46,816 nucleotides of DNA from Tissierellia bacterium (GTDB taxonomy: Bacteria; Bacillota_A; Clostridia; Tissierellales; Peptoniphilaceae). A program made the translations under genes and the position numbers. This document shows, one piece after another, positions 9,258 through 18,134 of the stretch (position 1 is the first letter of the stretch; each line of letters opens with the position of its first letter). Below the pieces are notes generated by a model, which saw only the letters and a list, made by a program, of their open reading frames with translations, made no database searches and had not been told where the DNA came from. The stretch covers positions 1-46,816 of the forward strand of contig JAAZCH010000181.1 of the NCBI GenBank assembly GCA_012513395.1. Reading direction: 5' to 3'.

Positions 9258-9312
9258 ATAGGAAATAAACGAATGTATGAATAATAATTCATGTATTTCA
9301 TTTATTTCCTAT
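9258..9312. repeat. long interrupted inverted repeat between leuS and copA
   Basis: Outer arms of 12 bp (ATAGGAAATAAA, 9258-9269, against 9301-9312) and inner arms of 6 bp (ATGAAT, 9277-9282, against 9287-9292) around an AATA loop, with an unpaired stretch between. It starts directly after the leuS stop and lies 50-100 bases ahead of copA. It may end leuS transcription, although no U-run follows, or act as an operator for copA. Confidence 0.5.
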
Positions 9313-9320
9313 ATAATTTT

Positions 9321-11732
9321 CTACTTTACTACTATATTATATATCTTTCCAGGAACAAAAATTTCTTTAATAATTTCTTTTCCTTCAAAGAGTGTTTGAC
9401 CTTCTTTGGAATTAAATATCAATTCTTTTACTGCTTCTTGAGATGCATCTCTAGGAGCCATTACTCTCATTCTAAGTTTTCCGTTTACTTGAACTGGATA
9501 TTCCACTTCATCTCTAATAGTTTTTTCTATAGAATACTCAGGCCATTTTAAATGACTAATATGACCTTCAAAACCTGAAAGTTCCCAAAGTTCTTCAGTA
9601 ATATGCGGTGCTACTGGATTTAGTAATGTCAAGAAAGTTTTATATTCAGCTTTATTGACTGCGCCTTTTCTAGTGAATAGATTTTGGAGAGTCATAAGTT
9701 GAGCTATTCCAGTATTGAATTTCAAGTGTTCATAATCTTCACTTACCTTTTTAATAGATTGGTGCATTTCAACTTCCAAATCTTCTGAGTATTCATCACC
9801 ATCTACTAAAATATTTCTAAGATTCCAAACTCTATCTAAAAATCTTCTAGTTCCAATTAAACTTTCCGTAGACCATGGAGCACTCTTTTCAAAATCTCCC
9901 ATGAACATTTCATATGCTCTTAAAGTATCTGCTCCATACTCATTTACTATATCATTTGGATTGATTACATTTCCTCTGGACTTACTCATCTTGCCGCCAT
10001 CAGATCCCAAAATCATACCGTGGGATGTACGTTTAGCGTACGGCTCTTTTGTTGGAGCAACTCCAATGTCATATAAGAATTTGTACCAAAATCTAGAATA
10101 AAGTAAATGAAGAGTAGTATGTTCCATTCCACCGTTATACCAATCTACATTTAACCAATAATCCATAGCTTCTTTTGAAGCTAGTGCGTTATCGTTATGT
10201 GGGTCTATATATCTCATAAAATACCACGATGATCCTGCCCATTGCGGCATAGTATCAGTTTCTCTCTTAGCTGGACCACCACATGTAGGACAAGATGTAT
10301 TTACCCAGTCTGTCAATTTCGAAAGTGGTGATGATCCGTCTTGGGATGTCATATAATTCTCTACTTCTGGAAGAGTCAAGGGTAATTCATCTTCTGGTAG
10401 AGCAACGTATCCACAGTCATCACAATGAACTATTGGAATAGGCTCACCCCAATATCTTTGTCTAGAGAACACCCAGTCACGTAATTTATAATTAATTTTT
10501 TTCTCACCCAAGTTATTTTCTACTGAGTATTCTATCGCCTTGTCTATCGCTTCTTTTACTGGTAGACCATTTAACATTCCTGAATTAATCATATTTCCGT
10601 TGTCTATGTCAACATAAGCTTCTTCTTCTATGGATCCTCCATCTACTACTTGAACTATCGGAAGATGAAATTTTTTAGCAAATTCATAGTCACGTTGATC
10701 ATGTCCAGGAACTGCCATAATAGCACCTGTACCATAAGTTGCAAGTACATAGTCAGAAATCCAAATTGGAATTTCTTCCTTTGTAAATGGATTTATAGCT
10801 GAAAGCCCATCTAATTCTACACCGGTTTTTTCTTTTACCATCTCAGTTCTTTCAAATTCTGATAGATGAGATACCTTGTGTTTATAATTATCCACTTCGT
10901 CTATATTTTTTATTCTATCTTTGTATCTTTCAATAATAGAATGTTCTGGAGCTATTACCATATAGGTAGCACCATAAACCGTATCTGGTCTGGTGGTGAA
11001 AACTTTCAATTCTTCGTCTGTATCTTTAATTTGGAATTTAAGCTCCGCACCTACAGATCTGCCAATCCAATTTTCTTGTTGGATTTTTATTCTTTCAAAG
11101 TAATTTACATCTGCTAAATCTTCAATTAGTCTATCAGCATATTTTGTAATTTTTAACATCCATTGGCTACGGACTCTTTGTTCTACTTGTGCGCCACATC
11201 TTTCGCACTCTCCTTGGATTACCTCTTCATTAGCAAGTCCAACTAGACAAGATGGACACCAGTTAATTGGCATTTCAGTTTTGTAAGCGAGACCGTGTTT
11301 GAAAAGTTGCAAGAAAATCCACTGAGTCCATTTGTAATAACTAGGATCAGTAGTATTTACTTCTTTATCCCAATCGAAGGAAAATCCTAAGGATTGAAGT
11401 TGGTTTTTAAAATTCGCTACATTATTTTCTGTAACTATTCTAGGATGTATTCCCGTTTTAATTGCATAGTTTTCTGTCGGCAATCCGAAAGCATCCCATC
11501 CCATAGGAAATAATACATTATAGCCTTCCAATCTTCTCTTTCGCGAAATTACATCCAAAGCAGTGTAGGGTCTAGCGTGACCTACGTGAAGTCCATCTCC
11601 AGATGGATATGGGAATTCCACTAATGCGTAGAATTTTTCCTTGGAATGATCTATTTCACAATAAAAAGTTTTGTCTTTTTCCCAAAATTCCTGCCATTTT
11701 TTTTCTATTTTATTATGATTATATTCTGTCAT
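9321..11732 (-). CDS. leuS: leucyl-tRNA synthetase
   Basis: 803 residues, normal for bacterial LeuRS, which charges tRNA-Leu in the cytosol. The class I HIGH signature appears as HVGH at residues 49-52 after PYPSGDGL, and KMSKS as [10 protein letters not shown] near residue 570. A four-Cys zinc-type insertion (CPSCLVGL...CERCGAQ, about residues 160-190) and a second Cys cluster (HCDDC...CPTCGG) are present, followed by the CP1 editing domain with the TTRPDT motif and the C-terminal anticodon-binding region. The start ATG has an upstream GGAGG. It forms a single-gene unit after the gatB terminator; no T-box leader was found in its short 5' region. Confidence 0.97.
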   Translation of the reverse strand: MTEYNHNKIEKKWQEFWEKDKTFYCEIDHSKEKFYALVEFPYPSGDGLHVGHARPYTALDVISRKRRLEGYNVLFPMGWDAFGLPTENYAIKTGIHPRIVTENNVANFKNQLQSLGFSFDWDKEVNTTDPSYYKWTQWIFLQLFKHGLAYKTEMPINWCPSCLVGLANEEVIQGECERCGAQVEQRVRSQWMLKITKYADRLIEDLADVNYFERIKIQQENWIGRSVGAELKFQIKDTDEELKVFTTRPDTVYGATYMVIAPEHSIIERYKDRIKNIDEVDNYKHKVSHLSEFERTEMVKEKTGVELDGLSAINPFTKEEIPIWISDYVLATYGTGAIMAVPGHDQRDYEFAKKFHLPIVQVVDGGSIEEEAYVDIDNGNMINSGMLNGLPVKEAIDKAIEYSVENNLGEKKINYKLRDWVFSRQRYWGEPIPIVHCDDCGYVALPEDELPLTLPEVENYMTSQDGSSPLSKLTDWVNTSCPTCGGPAKRETDTMPQWAGSSWYFMRYIDPHNDNALASKEAMDYWLNVDWYNGGMEHTTLHLLYSRFWYKFLYDIGVAPTKEPYAKRTSHGMILGSDGGKMSKSRGNVINPNDIVNEYGADTLRAYEMFMGDFEKSAPWSTESLIGTRRFLDRVWNLRNILVDGDEYSEDLEVEMHQSIKKVSEDYEHLKFNTGIAQLMTLQNLFTRKGAVNKAEYKTFLTLLNPVAPHITEELWELSGFEGHISHLKWPEYSIEKTIRDEVEYPVQVNGKLRMRVMAPRDASQEAVKELIFNSKEGQTLFEGKEIIKEIFVPGKIYNIVVK

Positions 11733-11835
11733 TTTGCCTCCATATACAGTACAAATAATTTTTCTCTTCTATATATCTTAACACATATTAAAAAAATACT
11801 TCCGTTTATTTAATTATATATTAATGAATAAACTT

Positions 11836-11861
11836 CCATGGGAAAGAAGTCTTCCCCATGG
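11836..11861 (-). terminator. hairpin terminator after gatB
   Basis: A 7-bp perfect stem (CCATGGG, 11836-11842, pairing with 11855-11861) lies immediately after the gatB stop codon. Only a weak T-rich tract follows, so termination strength is uncertain. Confidence 0.6.
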
Positions 11862-11867
11862 TGTACT

Positions 11868-13292
11868 TTAATTTAATTTTTCTTTTAAAATGTCTATCGC
11901 AAGTTGTGGATTAGCTTTTCCTTTAGTTTTTCCCATAACTTGACCTATTATGGATTGGAGTGCTTTTTCCTTTCCTGATTTATATTCATTTACTGCCTTT
12001 TCACTGCGAAGTAATACTTCATCTATTATTTGGGAAAGAGTAGTAATGTCATTAATTTGTTCCAAATCCTCTTCAATAACTATCTCTTCTGGAGATTTAT
12101 TAGGGTTTCCAAATAATATTTCGATTACTTTTTTAGCACTTCCAAGGTTAATTCTTCCACTATCTACAAATTCAATAATTTCGGCAAAAGACACAGGAGA
12201 GAATTTTACATCAAAGTCTTCTGGACTAGCTAGTCTAAATATTTCAGTAATAATTAAGTTTGTAGCTGATTTAGGATTTGCTCCTGCTTTTACAGTTTCT
12301 TCAAAGAAATTTGCAACTTCAATTGAAGAAATTAACTGCTCAGAATCATAATTGCTCAAGCCATGTTCTTCGATATATCTTATCTTTCTAGCATCTGGAA
12401 GCTCTGGCAAATTATTCTTTATCTCTTCAATCCTATCATCAGTTATGACTATTGGCATTAAGTCAGGATCTGGAAGATATCTGTAATCGGCTGCATCTTC
12501 TTTGCTTCTCATGGAATAAGTCTTTTTTGTATCTTGGGAATATCCACGGGTTTCTTGAAATATTTCTTCACCGTTTTCAATAGCTTTAATTTGTCTAGCT
12601 GTTTCATATTCAATAGCTCTTTGAATGGATTGGAAAGAGTTTAAGTTCTTCATCTCTACACGAGTTCCAAACTTCTCATCTCCCACTTCCCTGATGGATA
12701 AGTTTACATCGCATCTAAAAGATCCTTCATTCATCTTGGCATCAGATACATCTAGATATGTTAGGTTTGCTCTTAGTTTTTGCAAGTACGCCAAAACTTC
12801 TTCAGCTGATCTTAAGTCAGGCTCAGATACTATTTCAATAAGAGGAGTGCTGGCTCTGTTATTGTCCACAAGACTTCCTATATTTTCTTCATGAACTAAC
12901 TTTCCTGCATCTTCTTCTATGTGAATTCTGTTAATTCTTATACGTTTTTTCCCTTTTGAAGTTTCAATATCCAAATAGCCATTGTGACAAATGGGATTGT
13001 CGTCTTGGGATATTTGATATCCCTTTCCTAAATCTGGATAAAAATAGTTTTTCCTATCTTGCTTACCTACTCTTGTAATCTCACAGTTTGTAGCTAGACC
13101 TGCCATTACAGCTAAATCTATTACTTTTTCATTCAGAACTGGAAGTGCCCCTGGCAGTCCTAGACAAACAGGACAAACATTGGTATTTGGTTCTCCGCCA
13201 AATTTGGTGGAACAATTACAAAATATTTTAGTATTTGTCTTTAGTTCTACGTGGACTTCCAATCCCATTACAGTTTCATAATTTTTAGCCAT
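11868..13292 (-). CDS. gatB: Asp-tRNA(Asn)/Glu-tRNA(Gln) amidotransferase subunit B
   Basis: 474 residues, full length. GatB binds the misacylated tRNA, activates the side-chain carboxylate with ATP and performs the amide transfer. Visible are GLEVHVELKT, a Cys-rich zinc-type site (CNCS...CPVCLGLPGALPV), DRKNYFYPDLGKGYQISQ, the Mg/ATP-site HIEEDAGK and the C-terminal tRNA-binding YqeY-like tail ending in GKANPQLA. All expected catalytic motifs are present, unlike its partner GatA. It overlaps the gatA stop by one base (TAATG), so the two are translationally coupled, and it is the last gene of the T-box operon. Because no glutaminase motif remains in GatA, GatB may have to obtain ammonia by another route. 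Confidence 0.95.
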   Translation of the reverse strand: MAKNYETVMGLEVHVELKTNTKIFCNCSTKFGGEPNTNVCPVCLGLPGALPVLNEKVIDLAVMAGLATNCEITRVGKQDRKNYFYPDLGKGYQISQDDNPICHNGYLDIETSKGKKRIRINRIHIEEDAGKLVHEENIGSLVDNNRASTPLIEIVSEPDLRSAEEVLAYLQKLRANLTYLDVSDAKMNEGSFRCDVNLSIREVGDEKFGTRVEMKNLNSFQSIQRAIEYETARQIKAIENGEEIFQETRGYSQDTKKTYSMRSKEDAADYRYLPDPDLMPIVITDDRIEEIKNNLPELPDARKIRYIEEHGLSNYDSEQLISSIEVANFFEETVKAGANPKSATNLIITEIFRLASPEDFDVKFSPVSFAEIIEFVDSGRINLGSAKKVIEILFGNPNKSPEEIVIEEDLEQINDITTLSQIIDEVLLRSEKAVNEYKSGKEKALQSIIGQVMGKTKGKANPQLAIDILKEKLN

Positions 13293-14473
13293 TATTTATC
13301 ACCTTCTATTTCTGAAATCAGCTTATTGACAAATTCCAATAGCCTCTTGTCATTAAATGCTTTCGTCGCAATCAAAAGACCTTCTTCCCCAAATGGTATA
13401 GATATACTTGGAAGTCCTGCAAGGTTTAGTCCAGCAGTGTAGTATAGACTAACTGGAGCTATTAAAAATTCCACTTCATCTAAAAGCTTTTCTGTGTTTT
13501 CTTTTATCATAGTTCTAGATTTTAAAGCTTGGACGTAGAAATTTTCATAACGACCTTCACTTAAAACGAAGTTACCAAACATAATTTTTTGTTGAACTAC
13601 TCTTCCAAATGCTTCGGTTCTAGAATTTTTATATAATTCTTCTACATTATTATAATTGTCGCTTCTGTGTCCAAAACTAATGCCATCAAAACGTTCCATG
13701 TTAGTTGCAAACTCTCCACTGGAAATAATTTCGTAAGTGGGAATAGCATACTCTAATCCTTCAATGTCACTTTTCTTCGTAGGGATATTCAATCTTTCGA
13801 AAAGTTTCTCTGTCTCTTCAAAATGTCCAAATTTATCTAAATTAGCCACTTTTAATTCGTCTAATTTAATTTCATCTAAGTTTATAAAATCTATATCACA
13901 TGGAAAGGAAGCACTATCTCGTTCATCTTTTCCTGTAACTATATCCAGTATTTTAGGAATGTTTTTAAAGGACTTGGAAAGTATTCCCACTCGATCAAGT
14001 GATGAAGCAACTGGAATAATTCCATATCTAGAAACTAATCCGTAGGTAGCCTTGTATGCAAATAAATTATATTCATGGGCTCCTAAATGCATAAAGCCTT
14101 TGTGACCTGTGGAAATACCCACTATGTCATCTCCATGAGCTACTGCAGCGCAAGCACCAAAGCTATTTTCTGTCTCTCCCACTCCAAATTCCTTAGTTAT
14201 GGTTTTTCCTAAAATTACTCCTCCAGCATTTTTTATTCTTTCTACTACTGTTGCATCAAAAGGAGGAATGTAGTTTTCCAACATTTTGGAATTAGCAGTG
14301 GTTTTTATTCCCTTTGTAGAAATTTGATCTGCAAAAACTACTGGAAAGGGATTGTCGTTATTTTCTAAAGCCGCCATAGCTTCATCTTTTGTTATAGTTT
14401 TATATGCTTTGATTTCCGCATTATCTTTTTCTATTGATTCAAAATATTCTAAATATTTTTCTCTTATATCCAT
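13292..14473 (-). CDS. gatA: degenerate GatA-like subunit lacking the amidase catalytic triad
   Basis: 393 residues against about 485 for normal GatA. Homology is clear: TKGIKTTANSKMLENY, PFDATVVERIKNAGGVILGKT, KATYGLVSRYG, ASSLDRVG, RFDGISFGHRSD and LNLAGLPSISIPFGE all match the amidase fold. The catalytic machinery is gone. The Lys of IKDN is replaced (FADQ, Ala48). The PGGSSGGS loop with the cis-Ser is reduced to ENSFGAC (about 102-108). The nucleophile segment GGSIRQPA reads HKGFMHLG (about 124-131). About 18 residues before LAGLPS are also missing. Other frames across this region do not restore the motifs, so compensating frameshifts are unlikely. It still sits 13 bases after aspS-gatC and overlaps gatB by one base, so a structural role in the complex is the likeliest function (inference). 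Confidence 0.85.
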   Translation of the reverse strand: MDIREKYLEYFESIEKDNAEIKAYKTITKDEAMAALENNDNPFPVVFADQISTKGIKTTANSKMLENYIPPFDATVVERIKNAGGVILGKTITKEFGVGETENSFGACAAVAHGDDIVGISTGHKGFMHLGAHEYNLFAYKATYGLVSRYGIIPVASSLDRVGILSKSFKNIPKILDIVTGKDERDSASFPCDIDFINLDEIKLDELKVANLDKFGHFEETEKLFERLNIPTKKSDIEGLEYAIPTYEIISSGEFATNMERFDGISFGHRSDNYNNVEELYKNSRTEAFGRVVQQKIMFGNFVLSEGRYENFYVQALKSRTMIKENTEKLLDEVEFLIAPVSLYYTAGLNLAGLPSISIPFGEEGLLIATKAFNDKRLLEFVNKLISEIEGDK

Positions 14474-14486
14474 AATTTCCTCCCTT

Positions 14487-16592
14487 CTAATTTTCTTCTA
14501 TTATTCTAGGTACTAATATATATCCGTCTTCTGTAGTATCTGTATTGGCAAGTAAATCTTCTCTAGTAAATTCTGATTTGACTTCATCTTTTCTAACAGA
14601 GTTTATGATAGGATGAACATTTATTGTCGGTTCATAATTGCTTAAATCTATTTTTCTTAAATCCTCAGTGAGTTCTATAAAATCATTTATATAGGATTCA
14701 AAGTATTTTCTAGAAAAATCATTTACGTTTAGCATAGACATGTCAGCATAATTATCTATATTTACAACTTCTTTGACTTCTTCTTTAACTGTAGGTGTAA
14801 TGCCCCTTACACTTCCATCTTCCGACACTACAGCAATTCCCAAATCTTCTAGTTGTTTATCATCGACAGTACTCGGTGCATTTGTAAGCAAGCATTCTGC
14901 TTCTCTATTCTTTGGAAAGGCGATTACTTCTCTAATACTGTCCTCTTGTGCCATTAACATAATTAATCTATCTAGCCCAAAAGCAAACCCTCCATGGGGC
15001 GGAGTTCCGTATTGAAAAGCTTCGATTATATGTCCAAATCTTCTGTCTATTTCTTCGTCGCTAATTCCCAACAGCTTAAACATTCTTTCTTGTATGCCTG
15101 AATCATAAATTCTAAGAGACCCTGATCCTAATTCTATTCCATTTAATACTACGTCGTAGGATTCAGCTCTAACATTTAGAGGATCCAATTCCATTTTGTC
15201 TAAGTCTTCAGCTACGGGCATAGTAAATGGATGGTGCATTGCAACGTATCTATCTTCTTCCGCAGAATATTCAAATTGTGGGAAGTCTACTACCATTAAA
15301 AATTTATAGTCGTCTTTTTTTCTTAAGCCTAGCTTATCGCCAATGTCCAATCTCAATGGACCTAAGGTTTTGTAAACCACTTCTAAATCATCTGCACAAA
15401 ATATCAAGAAGTCGCCAGGTTCCACTTCCATTTTAACTAGCAGGGCTTCCATATCTTCTTCTGAAAAATATTTTGTAAGAATAGTTCTTAAGTTTCTTTC
15501 TTCGTCAATGCCAATCCACGCCATGCCTTTGGCTCCATAGGAGATTGCTTTTTCAGTTAGTTCTTCAATTTCTGTTCTAGTAAAAGCATTTCCACCCTTT
15601 ATATTAATAGAACGTACAACGCCTTTGGATTTTAGTGTGTCGGTAAATACTTTGAAGCTAGAATTTTTAACTTCTTCAGTAACATCTACAATCTTCATTC
15701 CGAAACGAATATCTGGTTTATCTGAAGCATATGAATCCATAGCTTCTTGATACGTCATACGTGGAAATGGCTCTTTAAAATCTATATCCATAACTTCTCT
15801 GAATACACTTTTAAATAAATCTTCAAGAATATTTAGAATGTCTTCTTTTCTCAAAAAAGAGGTTTCAATATCCACTTGGGTAAATTCTGGCTGTCTATCA
15901 GCTCTTAAATCCTCGTCACGGAAACATCTAGCCACCTGATAGTATCTGTCAAAACCTGAAACCATTAGAAGTTGCTTAAACACTTGGGGAGATTGTGGCA
16001 ATGCGTAAAATTCACCTTGGTGAATTCTACTAGGAACCAAGTAATCCCTAGCACCTTCTGGCGTGCTTTTTGTTAGTATAGGAGTTTCTACTTCCATAAA
16101 CTCTCTATCTTCCAAATAATTTCTGATGCTCTTTAACGTTTTGTTTCGAAGTAAAAAGTTTTGATACATCTTAGGTCTTCTTAAATCTAAATATCTATGC
16201 TTTATTCTCAAATCTTCTCTTACTTCTACATTATCATCTATTGGAAAAGGCAAAGGATTAGATTTTGAAAGCACTTCAAAATCTTCTGCCATCAATTCCA
16301 CTGTTCCAGTAGGAATTTTAGGATTATAGGTCTCCTCATCTCTTTCCCTAACTGTACCAGTAACTGCTATTACATATTCTCCTCTCAAACCTTCAATTTG
16401 AGAAAATTGTTCTTCGCTAAAATCTTTTGAATCAAATACAACTTGCAAAACACCTGTCTTGTCCCGCAAATCGATGAAAATTATACCACCCATATCTCTG
16501 TTGGTTTGCACCCAACCCATGGCAGTAGCTTTTGCGTCTATATCAGATTCTCTAACTCTTCCACAATAATGACTTCTAGAAAAGTCTTTCAT
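14487..16592 (-). CDS. aspS: aspartyl-tRNA synthetase fused to GatC
   Basis: 701 residues, about 110 longer than bacterial AspRS. Residues 1-100 form the OB-fold anticodon-binding domain (GWVQTNRDMGG). The class II core has motif 2 (RDEDLRADRQPEF, about 225-237), an inserted GAD domain near 285-420 and motif 3 (FGLDRL). The core ends near 595. Residues about 611-701 match GatC: LRKIDLSNYEPT, HPIINSVRKDEV, REDLLANTDTTEDGY and VPRIIEE follow the GatC pattern LDTEDVEPT...V.REDE...LANAP...DGYF.VP. GatC normally bridges GatA and GatB, so the fusion ties the enzyme that makes Asp-tRNA(Asn) to the amidotransferase. First gene of the operon with gatA and gatB, under the Asn-type T-box. Expected to be a non-discriminating AspRS; that is inferred from context. 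Confidence 0.92.
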   Translation of the reverse strand: MKDFSRSHYCGRVRESDIDAKATAMGWVQTNRDMGGIIFIDLRDKTGVLQVVFDSKDFSEEQFSQIEGLRGEYVIAVTGTVRERDEETYNPKIPTGTVELMAEDFEVLSKSNPLPFPIDDNVEVREDLRIKHRYLDLRRPKMYQNFLLRNKTLKSIRNYLEDREFMEVETPILTKSTPEGARDYLVPSRIHQGEFYALPQSPQVFKQLLMVSGFDRYYQVARCFRDEDLRADRQPEFTQVDIETSFLRKEDILNILEDLFKSVFREVMDIDFKEPFPRMTYQEAMDSYASDKPDIRFGMKIVDVTEEVKNSSFKVFTDTLKSKGVVRSINIKGGNAFTRTEIEELTEKAISYGAKGMAWIGIDEERNLRTILTKYFSEEDMEALLVKMEVEPGDFLIFCADDLEVVYKTLGPLRLDIGDKLGLRKKDDYKFLMVVDFPQFEYSAEEDRYVAMHHPFTMPVAEDLDKMELDPLNVRAESYDVVLNGIELGSGSLRIYDSGIQERMFKLLGISDEEIDRRFGHIIEAFQYGTPPHGGFAFGLDRLIMLMAQEDSIREVIAFPKNREAECLLTNAPSTVDDKQLEDLGIAVVSEDGSVRGITPTVKEEVKEVVNIDNYADMSMLNVNDFSRKYFESYINDFIELTEDLRKIDLSNYEPTINVHPIINSVRKDEVKSEFTREDLLANTDTTEDGYILVPRIIEEN

Positions 16593-16613
16593 ATTTATCT
16601 CACTCCTTTAAAA

Positions 16614-16648
16614 TAAAAAAACCTTCAATCCACAAAGGGACGAAAGGT
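16614..16648 (-). terminator. T-box regulated terminator
   Basis: ACCTTTCGTCC (16648-16638) pairs with GGATTGAAGGT (16631-16621) with wobbles and one mismatch, followed by a T-run ending about 20 bases before the aspS start. Its 5' arm lies just after the conserved T-box sequence, as expected for the competing structure. Confidence 0.85.
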
Positions 16649-16864
16649 TTAAAGTTCGCGGTACCACCCAAATTGGCAAATCAAATAGATTCACCCACTC
16701 AAATTATGCAGTAAAGTTGCAATCACTTCTAAGCCTACTTGAATTTCTTTCGGTTAGAAACTCCCAGATGTTATTCAACTATTTTTCCATGTCGAACTCT
16801 CACCGCCATCGACTCGCTTTGACTTCAATAATAGTCTACTCTTCTGTTCACAGTATTTATATTA
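16614..16864 (-). promoter_or_regulatory. T-box leader with Asn (AAC) specifier controlling aspS-gatC/gatA/gatB
   Basis: Read on the minus strand. Stem I has a GAAC/GTTTC base, a CAGA/TCTG helix, and a specifier loop with AGTAG opposite TGAATAACA closed above by ACTATT/AATAGT; distal elements (AGCGAG...GGCGGTGAGAG) are present. The codon in specifier position, followed by the usual A, is AAC at 16772-16770. The T-box sequence GGGTGGTACCGCGAA (antiterminator bulge TGGT at 16666-16663) precedes a terminator. Uncharged tRNA(Asn) would pair with the specifier and bulge and allow readthrough. A GAC triplet nearby (16792-16790) lies in the paired upper part of Stem I and was not taken as specifier. 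The intergenic stretch 16593-16943 is otherwise explained by this leader and its promoter. Confidence 0.85.
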
Positions 16865-16870
16865 ATTTAA

Positions 16871-16899
16871 ACAATACAATAAATACGAGAGTTTGTCAA
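16871..16899 (-). promoter_or_regulatory. promoter of the aspS-gatC/gatA/gatB operon
   Basis: Perfect -35 TTGACA (16899-16894), 17-base spacer, -10 TATTGT (16876-16871). It places the transcription start near 16864, just before Stem I of the T-box leader. Confidence 0.8.
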
Positions 16900-16943
16900 G
16901 GAAGTAAGCTTTTAAAACCATCTTATTTTATTGTAAAAATTTT

Positions 16944-18038
16944 TTAATGATCAGATTTTAATCCTGCACCTGTTAAAGGAATTAATACATCTTTAATTTC
17001 TCCATTTTCTTCTACATAATTTAGATATGCAGCGAAAATAGCTGCCGTAGTGTGCTCTACATAAATTCCCTTTTTAGCTAAACTAGCTCTTGCCTCTAAT
17101 ATCTTATTTTCAGGAGCTATTGTAAATTCAATATCATATTTTTTACTATACTCTAGTATTTCTTTTCCCCTAGCCGGTCTTCCTATGGCTATACCTTCTG
17201 CCAAAGTAGGTTTTGCATTCACTGTAGTAGGATTTTTCTCTCCATTAAGATAGCTTTGGTATAAAGGATCGCAGTATTCAGATTGGATAGCTATTATTTT
17301 AGGGAATTTTTCAATATATCCTCCTCTTAATAATTCTTCCAAACCTTTTACTACTCCTAAATACAATGTCCCATTTCCCACAGGCACAAAAATGTAATCA
17401 GGTATTCTCTTCAATTCTTCATAAACTTCTAAAATATATGTTTTTGTTCCTTCATAAAACATCGGATTGTAAACATGATTTGCATAATATGCTCCCTCAT
17501 CTTTTACTTTCTGTCTGCAAACATCTGCGCAATTATCTCTACTACCGGGAACAATATTTATTTTAGCGCCATGGGATTTTATCATATCTATTTTTTTTGG
17601 CGATGTGCCTTCTGGTACAAAGATCTCGCATTCTATACCAGCCTTTGCTGCATATGCTGCTACAGAATTTCCTGCGTTTCCGCTGGAGTCTTGAACCACA
17701 GATTTCACGCCTATATCCTTACAATGAGATATTAGCACTGCAGCGCCCCTATCTTTATATGATAAGGTCGGCATAAAATAATCCATTTTAAGTAATACGT
17801 TATCGTCGTATCTTACAATTGGACTCATCCCTTCGCCTAAACTTATTTCTTTATAACTATCTCCCTTAAGGGAAATAAATTCTCTATATCTAAATAAGGA
17901 CCAATTATCTTTATTTACTTTTTCCATTTCAAATGAAATATCTTTATTATCCAACGTCCAAAGTCCGCCACAACTGCAATTTGGTTCCAATGTAGTAAAA
18001 GAAACTCTTTCACCACATTCATGACATACAAAATCCAT
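16944..18038 (-). CDS. threonine synthase-like PLP-dependent enzyme
   Basis: 364 residues of the fold-type II PLP family. An N-terminal zinc ribbon (Cys5, Cys8, Cys21, Cys23) precedes the catalytic domain. The PLP-binding lysine is Lys95 in SYKDRGAA; the substrate loop is DSSGNAGNS (117-125); the phosphate-binding loop is PVGNGT; the C-terminus ends in PLTGAGLKSDH, the ThrC-type ending. The best call is threonine synthase (O-phosphohomoserine to threonine). The closely related threonine dehydratases usually lack the zinc ribbon, but some catabolic beta-eliminating enzymes have one, so the reaction is not certain. No hom or thrB gene is adjacent. Start ATG 18038 follows a GGAG site. Its 3' end abuts the aspS promoter region. 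Confidence 0.8.
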   Translation of the reverse strand: MDFVCHECGERVSFTTLEPNCSCGGLWTLDNKDISFEMEKVNKDNWSLFRYREFISLKGDSYKEISLGEGMSPIVRYDDNVLLKMDYFMPTLSYKDRGAAVLISHCKDIGVKSVVQDSSGNAGNSVAAYAAKAGIECEIFVPEGTSPKKIDMIKSHGAKINIVPGSRDNCADVCRQKVKDEGAYYANHVYNPMFYEGTKTYILEVYEELKRIPDYIFVPVGNGTLYLGVVKGLEELLRGGYIEKFPKIIAIQSEYCDPLYQSYLNGEKNPTTVNAKPTLAEGIAIGRPARGKEILEYSKKYDIEFTIAPENKILEARASLAKKGIYVEHTTAAIFAAYLNYVEENGEIKDVLIPLTGAGLKSDH

Positions 18039-18093
18039 ATACTCAACTCCTCACTTTGTTTTATTATATCAAAATTGTCAATTGAATACATAA

Positions 18094-18124
18094 AAATCCA
18101 CCAAAGTTTTTCTTTGGTGGATTT
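18094..18124 (-). terminator. terminator of the SLH-like lipoprotein gene
   Basis: A 13-bp perfect inverted repeat (AAATCCACCAAAG, 18094-18106, against 18112-18124) with a 5-base loop and flanking A/T runs, about 10 bases past the lipoprotein stop codon. It can also fold on the opposite strand. Confidence 0.9.
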
Positions 18125-18134
18125 AGTTCTTCAT

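Noticed and set aside
11733..11835. T-box leader for leuS
   Set aside because: No GGTGGNACCGCG-type sequence and too little space.
14040..14210. Compensating frameshifts as the cause of the altered GatA active site
   Set aside because: The other forward frame meets a stop quickly and no frame shows the Gly-Gly-Ser-rich motifs; the segment after the shortened loop has exactly the expected length up to KATYG.
16790..16792. GAC triplet in the T-box leader as a possible Asp specifier codon
   Set aside because: It lies in the upper, paired part of Stem I. The internal loop opposite AGTAG with the normal flanking helices contains AAC instead.
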